Below are positions 1 to 5,306 of a DNA stretch of 8,339 nt, piece after piece. The notes beneath the pieces were generated by a model. The model had not been told where the DNA came from. It saw only the letters and a list, made by a program, of their open reading frames with translations, and did not search any database. The stretch's first letter is position 1. Every line of letters starts with the position of its first letter. This DNA comes from Chloroflexota bacterium (GTDB taxonomy: Bacteria > Chloroflexota > Limnocylindria > Limnocylindrales > Limnocylindraceae): NCBI GenBank assembly GCA_009692905.1, contig SHYI01000040.1, positions 1 to 8,339 of the forward strand. Direction: 5' to 3'. Position numbers and translations under genes: made by a program.

Positions 1-543
1 GCCGTTTAGTCGAAGTGTGGCGGTGGTGGTCTTCGTCGAAGTTGACGAGATCTTCTGCTTGAGCCCTGGGAGGTTATAGATCACGGCGATTGGACCGGCG
101 GCTGCTGGAATCACCGTGTACTCGGTGCCAAGCACGCCTGCGATCGACGTTCGTGTTGACGAGGAGAGGACGCCGTCGGTACCGGAGAACATCTGCGTTG
201 CAGTCATGCGATTTGCGCCGAAGAAGTTGCTCTCACCGGCACCTGAGCCGCCACCCGAGTAGCCGAGGATGAGGCCATCGGTGTCCGAGGCGTGGAAGAA
301 GTCGTAGCCTGTGCAGGAGCTTGAGCTGCTGGTGTTGCAGAGTGGGTTCTCATCGGTGAATGATGTGAACCAGCTCTTGTACTGCTCCCATGGGAAGGTG
401 GCGCCAGAGCCTTCGATCTTTCCCTTCGTAGCGCCACTATCGGCATCAATCGTTGGTGCTGTTGCGCTCGCGACACCGCTGAGCATGACCGAGAGGGTCA
501 GTGCTGCGGTAACGGCGAACTTGAAGCGAGACTTGAGCTTCAC
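1..543 (-). CDS. pstS: Phosphate ABC transporter substrate-binding protein PstS (N-terminal part, cut by window edge)
   Basis: Binds inorganic phosphate outside the membrane and delivers it to the PstCAB importer. The 181 visible codons run off the left edge. Residues 1-27 form a signal peptide: basic start (K2, K4, R6, K8), hydrophobic core 9-22, and an AxA-type site (A25-S-A27). There is no lipobox cysteine. Family motifs follow in order: GSGATFP at 45-51 with the Thr-Phe pair expected to touch phosphate, YSGGGSGAG at 95-103, FSGTD at 119-123 (phosphate-contacting Asp), and a PAAAGPIAVIYNLPG stretch at 146-160. Start is GTG at 543, chosen because AAGGAG lies 6 nt upstream and the signal peptide begins there. 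Between the first helix and the glycine-rich loop is a Ser-rich stretch flanked by Cys69 and Cys77, possibly a disulfide loop. Divergent from tdk; PHO-like repeats lie upstream. pstCAB probably lies to the left (inference). Confidence 0.93.
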   Translation of the reverse strand, partial: MKLKSRFKFAVTAALTLSVMLSGVASATAPTIDADSGATKGKIEGSGATFPWEQYKSWFTSFTDENPLCNTSSSSSCTGYDFFHASDTDGLILGYSGGGSGAGESNFFGANRMTATQMFSGTDGVLSSSTRTSIAGVLGTEYTVIPAAAGPIAVIYNLPGLKQKISSTSTKTTTATLRLNG

Positions 544-549
544 GTTCAA

Positions 550-555
550 CTCCTT
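550..555 (-). promoter_or_regulatory. Ribosome binding site of pstS
   Basis: AAGGAG on the minus strand, 6 nt before the GTG codon at 543. This clear Shine-Dalgarno decides the non-ATG start. It contrasts with tdk and the two DMT transporter genes, which lack one. Confidence 0.8.
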
Positions 556-566
556 GGTTACTCAAT

Positions 567-602
567 GTGGCTGGGCGCCACGCACCCGCCGATCACTCGG
601 CG
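567..602 (-). other. Two small hairpins in the pstS leader
   Basis: Two inverted repeats lie upstream of the pstS ribosome site. The first (587-602) is a perfect 6-bp stem, CGCCGA/TCGGCG, with a 4-nt loop. The second (567-581) is a 5-bp stem, GTGGC/GCCAC, with a 5-nt loop. Neither is followed by a U-tract, so they are not intrinsic terminators. They could be leader structure, or chance in GC-rich DNA. The transcription start is not known, so it is unclear whether 587-602 is fully transcribed. Confidence 0.3.
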
Positions 603-624
603 CATGCCCATCCTCTACTGGCGT

Positions 625-663
625 CGTCAACGCTCTGTAATCAATTGGTTACCGCTCTGTTAA
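625..663 (-). promoter_or_regulatory. Tandem PHO-box-like array upstream of pstS
   Basis: Read on the pstS strand, four hexamers occur with an exact 11-bp period: TTAACA (663-658), GTAACC (652-647), ATTACA (641-636) and TTGACG (630-625), each separated by 5 nt. Two of the three spacers are identical (GAGCG). This matches the architecture of PhoP boxes in Bacillus (TT[ACT]ACA-like hexamers, 5-nt spacing) and the 11-nt direct repeats bound by PhoB/PhoP in other phyla. The last hexamer, TTGACG, could double as a -35 element; a convincing -10 was not found. The array sits 82 nt above the pstS start, between pstS and divergent tdk. Phosphate-starvation control of pstS is inferred from layout and family knowledge. 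Confidence 0.7.
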
Positions 664-685
664 TTCTGTGGCGGGATACCCACAA

Positions 686-714
686 ATGACGATTGTTACG
701 GGATCGGCTACTAT
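686..714 (+). promoter_or_regulatory. Probable leaderless promoter of tdk
   Basis: ATGACG (686-691, -35-like) and TACTAT (709-714, -10-like) are separated by 17 nt. The -10 ends 7 nt before the ATG at 722, so transcription would begin at or next to the start codon. No Shine-Dalgarno precedes that ATG. Each hexamer matches the sigma-70 consensus at about four of six positions, so this rests mainly on the spacing. Confidence 0.5.
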
Positions 715-721
715 CTCGCCC

Positions 722-1306
722 ATGCCTATTCCGCGTCGACCCTGGCTCCACGTGATTGCTGGCTGCATGAGCAGCGGCAAGACGGCCGAGGTTGTTCGCC
801 TCCTCACACGCCGGCAGATCGCTGGGCAGAGCGTGCTCCTGATCACCCCCGCCCGGGATACCCGCCTGGCCCCAGGAGAGGTGATCAGCCGCACGGGCAC
901 CCGATTCCCGAGCGTGGTGGCACCTGCCGCTGAGGCGATTCGTAAAGAGGTCGCTCGTATCAACCCTGATGCGGTGGCGATCGAAGAGGCCCAGTTCTTC
1001 GGTCCAGAGCTGCCCGCCATTATTGAAGAGATCGTTGGGGCACCCCGCACCGTGATCGTGAGCGGCCTCGATCAAGACTTCGCGGGTCGACCGTTTGCCA
1101 CCATTCCAGAGCTGATGGCGCGCGCCGATGAGGTGACGAAGCTTTCCGCAATCTGTGTGGTCTGTGGAAACGAGGCGACGCGCACCCAGCGACTGCGCGA
1201 TGGCAAGCCGGCACGCGCCGACGATGAACTGATCGTGATCGGGGGCATGGCCGGTGATGACACGTATGAAGCGCGCTGCCGCGCCTGCCACGAGGTGATC
1301 GCCTAG
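722..1306 (+). CDS. tdk: Thymidine kinase, type II
   Basis: Phosphorylates thymidine to dTMP with ATP in the cytoplasm (pyrimidine salvage). The 194-residue product has the usual bacterial type II length. Visible motifs: Walker A GCMSSGKT at 14-21; EEAQFF at 88-93 carrying the catalytic glutamate (family usually DEAQFF); the GLDQDFAGRPF lasso-region motif at 115-125; and a zinc site made of CVVC (145-148) and CRACH (186-190). The ATG at 722 is preferred over an in-frame GTG at 668 because known thymidine kinases begin only a few residues before the P-loop and a -10-like hexamer sits 7 nt upstream of this ATG. Its TAG overlaps the stop of the convergent DMT transporter gene by 4 bp (CTAG). Divergent from pstS; any effect of the PHO-like repeats on tdk is unknown. 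Confidence 0.95.
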   Translation: MPIPRRPWLHVIAGCMSSGKTAEVVRLLTRRQIAGQSVLLITPARDTRLAPGEVISRTGTRFPSVVAPAAEAIRKEVARINPDAVAIEEAQFFGPELPAIIEEIVGAPRTVIVSGLDQDFAGRPFATIPELMARADEVTKLSAICVVCGNEATRTQRLRDGKPARADDELIVIGGMAGDDTYEARCRACHEVIA

Positions 1307-2274
1307 CGCGTTCGCTTTCGCGCTGGGGTTCGGCGCGGGCTCACAGATCGAATCGCCCCCCACTCTGCTACGAGTACGGCGCCGAGGATCAGCGCCCCAC
1401 CGACCAACTGAATCGCGGTGAGGCTCTCCTTAAAGAGGTAGCCCGCCGCCACGATCGTGAAGATCGGCTCAACGGTGCTGATCAGCGCTGCGCGAGCCGC
1501 GCCAAGTCGCTGCGCCCCTATATAGAAGGCGCCGATCGGAATGATTCCAGCAATGGTGGCGACGCCGATGATCGGCAGTAGGGCCGCGTCGGGGATCGGC
1601 AGCGGCAGCAGTTCGCGGCCGAGGGCGGCGCGCAGCACGAACATGCCCACCGCGGTGCCGAGGAGGCTGAGTGGGATCGCGGCGAGCGGTGAGGTGCCCC
1701 CGCCACCTGAGGCGCCGGTGCCGCTCTTCGTCTCACCGCCGAGACGTGCGGCGAGGATGATGTAGCAGCTGTAGATGATCGGTGAGGCGATGCCGAGCAC
1801 GAGGCCAATCAGCGCCGGCTCTTTCGCTTCGGGAATACCACCCACGCCAAGAACAACGCCCGTGGTGGCAATGGCGAGGGCGATCCAGGGGCGCGGACCT
1901 GACGGTGCATGCGCAAAGAAGATGGAGAGCACGGCGACGATCGCTGGGAAGGCGTAGGTCATGAGGCCGGCGAGCGAGGCGTCGATCCAGGTCAGGCTGC
2001 CGAAGTAGGTGGCGGCGTTGGCGGTGAAGAAGAGGCCGATCGCGAACGAGCGCAGTGCACGCTCGCGGGTGAGGCCACGCAAGGCCGCGCGTCCCGCAGG
2101 CAACGCGAGCACCACGACCCCAAGGATCAGCACGGCGAGCAGGTGACGCCAAACGAGCAGGTCGAGCCAGTCAAAGCCGGTTGGGTAGATCGCCTTCGCA
2201 AAAAGTGAGCCCGACCCATAGCCGATCGCCGAGATGCCGACGATGAGAATCCATGGGAGACGACTTGAACGCAT
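1303..2274 (-). CDS. DMT superfamily transporter, EamA family (leftward)
   Basis: Integral membrane protein of 323 residues with about ten hydrophobic segments (roughly 9-29, 38-58, 75-95, 98-122, 129-145, 154-176, 197-217, 232-252, 262-281, 286-305), forming the duplicated five-helix EamA architecture. These proteins usually export or exchange small metabolites such as amino acids; the substrate cannot be read from sequence. A Gly/Ser-rich loop at 179-194 separates the two halves and is longer than usual. The C-terminus is basic (RRTPARKRTR). The ATG at 2274 is chosen because the longer reading frame from 2415 would overlap the divergent transporter gene by about 80 bp and adds a non-EamA N-terminus, while TATCCT lies 6 nt before the chosen ATG. 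The stop shares CTAG with tdk. Similarity to the neighbouring DMT transporter is only at fold level. Confidence 0.88.
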   Translation of the reverse strand: MRSSRLPWILIVGISAIGYGSGSLFAKAIYPTGFDWLDLLVWRHLLAVLILGVVVLALPAGRAALRGLTRERALRSFAIGLFFTANAATYFGSLTWIDASLAGLMTYAFPAIVAVLSIFFAHAPSGPRPWIALAIATTGVVLGVGGIPEAKEPALIGLVLGIASPIIYSCYIILAARLGGETKSGTGASGGGGTSPLAAIPLSLLGTAVGMFVLRAALGRELLPLPIPDAALLPIIGVATIAGIIPIGAFYIGAQRLGAARAALISTVEPIFTIVAAGYLFKESLTAIQLVGGALILGAVLVAEWGAIRSVSPRRTPARKRTR

Positions 2275-2280
2275 CGGGGA

Positions 2281-2286
2281 AGGATA
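2281..2286 (-). promoter_or_regulatory. -10-like element of the leftward DMT gene
   Basis: TATCCT on the minus strand ends 6 nt before the ATG at 2274, with no Shine-Dalgarno between. This geometry predicts a leaderless mRNA. No good -35 hexamer was seen 16-18 nt further upstream, so the call is tentative. Confidence 0.4.
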
Positions 2287-2322
2287 CGCGAGCGCAGCGG
2301 GGCAGGCCTGATCCGTCTCGTC

Positions 2323-2328
2323 TAGCAT
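2323..2328 (+). promoter_or_regulatory. -10-like element of the rightward DMT gene
   Basis: TAGCAT ends 7 nt before the ATG at 2336, and no Shine-Dalgarno is present. The spacing is the same as at tdk, again suggesting a leaderless transcript. No clear -35. Together with the TATCCT on the other strand it makes the 61-bp gap a compact divergent promoter. Confidence 0.4.
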
Positions 2329-2335
2329 CAACGCT

Positions 2336-3310
2336 ATGGCAAAGACGGTTTCAAAGGCGGCCCCTCGACTTACCGCCGCCGCACCACTGGCAATCGCCTT
2401 GGCGATGCTCACCATCTATATCGTGTGGGGCACAACCTACCTTGCCATTCGGGTGGTGGTTGACCCAGACCAGGGCATGGCCATTCCGCCCTTTGCGATG
2501 GTCTTCATCCGATTCGCGTTCGCCGGCCTCGCCATGCTGGCGCTCGTTGCAGTATTTGCGCGTGATGCGCTGCGCTCACTGACGCGCGCGCAGATCCGCG
2601 ACCAGGTGATCGTCGGTATCGCCCTCAACGTTGGCGGGCTCGGCGTGACCTCCTTCGGCGAGCAGACGATCCCCTCCGGCATTACCGCGCTGTTGATCGC
2701 CCTCCTACCGATCTGGGTCGCCGTGATCGGGCGCGTCGTCTATAAGGACCGCATCGCCCCCCTCAGCATCCTGGGGATCGCTGTTGGCATCATCGGTGTG
2801 GTGATCCTCATCTTGCCTGACGCCGGTGACGTCGGGCTCGATCCGCTCGGCCTCGCCTGCATCCTCTTTAGCCCGCTCAGCTGGGGTGGTGGTTCGATCT
2901 GGAGCCAGCGTGGCGCCGCAACCCCGGCAGACTCGCGGGTCGCCGTGACGATCCAGATGCTCGCCGGCTCCGTTGGCGGTGCGATCGTGGCCACGCTTCT
3001 GGGCGAGTGGAACAGGGTGGAGTTCGGCGCCTTAGGGAGTGACGTGATCTTTGCGCTCGCCTACCTCATCGTCGTCGGCAGCCTGATCGCGTACAACATC
3101 TACACCTGGTTGCTGCGCGTGGCGCCATTTGGGCTCGTCTCGACGTATGCATACGTGAACCCTGTCGTCGCCGTACTCGCCGGCAGCTTCATCTTGAGCG
3201 AGCCGATTTCGGCACAGCTGATTGCCGGTGGTGGCGTGGTTGTTGCCGGGGTGGCGATCATGGTGACGGCACGCAATCGAGCACTGGCACGCGGAGCCGC
3301 GTCACACTGA
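2336..3310 (+). CDS. DMT superfamily transporter, EamA family (rightward, YedA-like)
   Basis: A 324-residue membrane protein with two EamA repeats. The first helix carries WGTTYLAIR (31-39), typical of the YedA/RhaT-like branch. The end of the first repeat has GITALLIALLPIWVAVIGR (115-133), and the second repeat has TYAYVNPVVAVLAG (270-283) followed by a conserved-type glutamate (E289) before the last helix. Ten hydrophobic segments are visible. The role is probably efflux of a small metabolite; the substrate is unknown. The start ATG has TAGCAT 7 nt upstream and no ribosome site. The TGA stop is followed after one base by the ATG of the YcaQ-type glycosylase gene, so the two are very likely co-transcribed and translationally coupled. 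Divergent from a second, distantly related DMT gene. Confidence 0.9.
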   Translation: MAKTVSKAAPRLTAAAPLAIALAMLTIYIVWGTTYLAIRVVVDPDQGMAIPPFAMVFIRFAFAGLAMLALVAVFARDALRSLTRAQIRDQVIVGIALNVGGLGVTSFGEQTIPSGITALLIALLPIWVAVIGRVVYKDRIAPLSILGIAVGIIGVVILILPDAGDVGLDPLGLACILFSPLSWGGGSIWSQRGAATPADSRVAVTIQMLAGSVGGAIVATLLGEWNRVEFGALGSDVIFALAYLIVVGSLIAYNIYTWLLRVAPFGLVSTYAYVNPVVAVLAGSFILSEPISAQLIAGGGVVVAGVAIMVTARNRALARGAASH

Positions 3311-3311
3311 G

Positions 3312-4583
3312 ATGAGTGCAGGCGACGCGCCACTGCGCGTCTCGAGGGCGGCGGCTCGCCGCTTCCTCGCCGAGCGCCATATGCTCCTTCCGCCGCGCCA
3401 GCTCCCCGCCAGTAAGGGCTCGGTGCTGGCGCTCGTTGAGCGGCTTGGCTCGCTACAGTTCGACCCGGTAGACCTCGCGGGTCGCAGCCACGAGATCGTC
3501 TGCCACGCCCGTATCGACGGGTTTGAGCCACGCTGGGTAGACGAGCTCCTCTACGCCAAGGTTCCCGCCCACCGCGCCCTGGTGGAGCAGTACAACGGCG
3601 TGCTGGTAATCGTCCCCACCAGCGAGCTCCCCTACTACCGCCGACCGGCAGATCAGCGCCGCGAGCGCTACTGGCGCGACGGCACGTATAAGCGCCTGAA
3701 GCCCTGGGCCGACACGATCATGTCGCGCATCACCGCCGAGGGGCCGCTCGGCGCTGCGGACTTTGGCCCATCAAAATCTGTCGCCTGGTCGTGGGGGCAG
3801 ACCCCCGCCTACCGCGCCGCCCTCGAGATGCTGCAGCTCGCAGGGCTGTTGCACCTCGCCCGCCGCGACGGTTCGCGCCGCTGGTTCGACCTTGCCGAAC
3901 GGCTGATCCCGCGCAACGTGCTCGAGCGCCGCGTTAGCGAAGAGGAGCAGATTGAACACACCTTCTTGGCGCGACACCGCGACCTTGGACTCGCCTCCGC
4001 CAACGGCGTCTGGGTGCAGACCGACTGGCCGCTCAAGCGCAAGGAGCTGGTGCGACGCTTAACGGAACGCGGTGCGCTGCTGAACATTGAGATCGATGGG
4101 CTGCCAGGGCCGTGGCGGATTCCTGGTGGTGAACGCTTCGCCCTCGAGGCGGCGATGCGCGCAACGGCTGGCACACGACCGGTGGCGGCCGATCCGAACG
4201 CGGTGGCCCTCCTCTCGCCACTCGACCCGCTCATTCACGATCGCAAGCGACTCGAGACGCTCTACAACTTCCACTACCGCTGGGAGATCTACACCCCTGA
4301 GAAGAAACGCGTCTACGGCCCGTACGTAATGCCGATCCATGCGGGCGACGCCATCGTTGGGCGCATTCAACTACGGCGCGTGAAGGAGACTGGGGTCATG
4401 ACGATTGACGGTCTCTGGTGGGAGCGCGGCGCAAAGCCAACGCGTCACATTGCTGGCTTGGCAAACGCGATTGCCGCGCACCAACGGTTGCTTGGATTAA
4501 CAGCGGGGCAGATGCCACGAGAGATCGCCGACCGGAGTGACGGGCGACGCCTCTTTAAAGCGCTCCGCAAGATCGCCGGCTAG
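3312..4583 (+). CDS. Winged-helix DNA glycosylase of the YcaQ/AlkX (HTH_42) family
   Basis: The family unhooks interstrand crosslinks and removes bulky alkylated bases; studied members are E. coli YcaQ (AlkX) and Streptomyces AlkZ. The product is 423 residues, close to E. coli YcaQ (about 410). The catalytic region reads SLQFDPVDLAGRSHEIV at 48-64: Q49-F50-D51 matches the QxD form of the YcaQ/AlkX branch rather than the QxQ form of AlkZ. The C-terminal half has the family signature SPLDPLIHDRKR (302-313), HYRWEIYTP (321-329) and KRVYGPYVMPI (332-342), ending GDAIVGRIQLR (345-355). The start ATG lies 1 nt after the DMT transporter stop with no strong ribosome site (GGAG is 15 nt away), so reinitiation is likely. 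The TAG shares CTAG with the livF stop. Pairing with an exporter hints at handling of a DNA-damaging compound, but this is only an inference. Confidence 0.9.
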   Translation: MSAGDAPLRVSRAAARRFLAERHMLLPPRQLPASKGSVLALVERLGSLQFDPVDLAGRSHEIVCHARIDGFEPRWVDELLYAKVPAHRALVEQYNGVLVIVPTSELPYYRRPADQRRERYWRDGTYKRLKPWADTIMSRITAEGPLGAADFGPSKSVAWSWGQTPAYRAALEMLQLAGLLHLARRDGSRRWFDLAERLIPRNVLERRVSEEEQIEHTFLARHRDLGLASANGVWVQTDWPLKRKELVRRLTERGALLNIEIDGLPGPWRIPGGERFALEAAMRATAGTRPVAADPNAVALLSPLDPLIHDRKRLETLYNFHYRWEIYTPEKKRVYGPYVMPIHAGDAIVGRIQLRRVKETGVMTIDGLWWERGAKPTRHIAGLANAIAAHQRLLGLTAGQMPREIADRSDGRRLFKALRKIAG

Positions 4584-5293
4584 ACGCCGAGGTAGGCCTC
4601 GCGCACCTTCGGGTTCTTCGCCAACTTCGCGCAGCTGTCTTCGAGGGTGACTTCACCGATCTGCAAGATGTAGCCGCGCTTCGCGATGCCGAGCGCCATC
4701 ATGGCGTTCTGCTCAACTAGGAGCACCGCGGTTCCACGCGAGTTGATCTCGGTGATGATGTCGAAGATCTGCTCTACCAAGATAGGCGCAAGGCCCATCG
4801 AGGGCTCATCAAGCAGCAGGATCTTTGGCTGCGCCATCAGGGCGCGTCCGATCGCGAGCATCTGCTGCTCACCACCCGACATGGTGCCGGCGGCCTGGCT
4901 CTCGCGCTCCTTCAGCCGTGGGAAGAGTTCAAAGACCTTCTTGAAGTCCCTCTGTACGTCGGGGCCTGACTTGCGCAGGAATGCGCCCATCTCGAGGTTC
5001 TCGCGTACCGACATGCGAGCAAACACACGCCGCCCTTCGGGGCTATGCCCAACGCCGAGTTGTACGATCTCGTGTGGTTCGGCCTTCTCAATCGCCTTTC
5101 CCTTCAGCTTGATGCTCCCAGAACGAGCGCGCTCAAGCCCAGAAATGGTGCGCAGGGTCGTGGTCTTGCCCGCACCGTTTGAGCCGATCAGCGTGACGAT
5201 CTCGCCCTCTTCCACCTTGAGTGAGACACCGCGAAGGGCGTGCACCCCACCGTAGTACGTGTGCACATCCTTTAGTTCAAGCAGTGGTGCCAT
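4580..5293 (-). CDS. livF: Branched-chain amino acid ABC transporter ATP-binding protein LivF
   Basis: One of two cytoplasmic ATPases powering the LivHM permease (HAAT family; substrates can be Leu/Ile/Val, other amino acids, amides or urea). The 237-residue length is normal. Motifs: Walker A GSNGAGKT (37-44), Q-loop-region segment GHSPEGRRVF (82-91) typical of LivF, ABC signature MSGGEQQ (138-144), Walker B ILLLDEP (158-164), D-loop GLAP (167-170), and VEQNA (193-197), where LivF proteins carry Gln instead of the H-loop His. The C-terminal VREAYLGV is a LivF/LivG hallmark. It is the last gene of the leftward liv operon, 13 bp after livG, with AGGAG 7 nt before the ATG. Its stop overlaps that of the convergent YcaQ-type gene in CTAG. 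Confidence 0.95.
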   Translation of the reverse strand: MAPLLELKDVHTYYGGVHALRGVSLKVEEGEIVTLIGSNGAGKTTTLRTISGLERARSGSIKLKGKAIEKAEPHEIVQLGVGHSPEGRRVFARMSVRENLEMGAFLRKSGPDVQRDFKKVFELFPRLKERESQAAGTMSGGEQQMLAIGRALMAQPKILLLDEPSMGLAPILVEQIFDIITEINSRGTAVLLVEQNAMMALGIAKRGYILQIGEVTLEDSCAKLAKNPKVREAYLGV

Positions 5294-5300
5294 CGTCGTA

Positions 5301-5305
5301 CTCCT
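5301..5305 (-). promoter_or_regulatory. Ribosome binding site of livF
   Basis: AGGAG on the minus strand, 7 nt before the livF ATG and directly after the livG TGA (5309-5307). A ribosome finishing livG would cover this site, consistent with coupled translation. Confidence 0.75.
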
Positions 5306-5306
5306 C

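Noticed and set aside
668..721. GTG start for tdk 18 codons upstream
   Set aside because: It overlaps the PHO-like repeat end and the predicted promoter, and would put the P-loop unusually far from the N-terminus.
641..1363. A 240-codon minus-strand frame opposite tdk
   Set aside because: tdk on the other strand carries all thymidine kinase motifs; this frame has none and runs into the convergent transporter gene.
2275..2415. Upstream start for the leftward DMT transporter
   Set aside because: It would add 47 residues unlike EamA N-termini and overlap the start of the divergent transporter gene; the ATG at 2274 fits the family and the -10-like hexamer.
4560..4600. Intrinsic terminator between the YcaQ-type gene and livF
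   Set aside because: The stops overlap and no stem with a T-tract is visible on either strand here.
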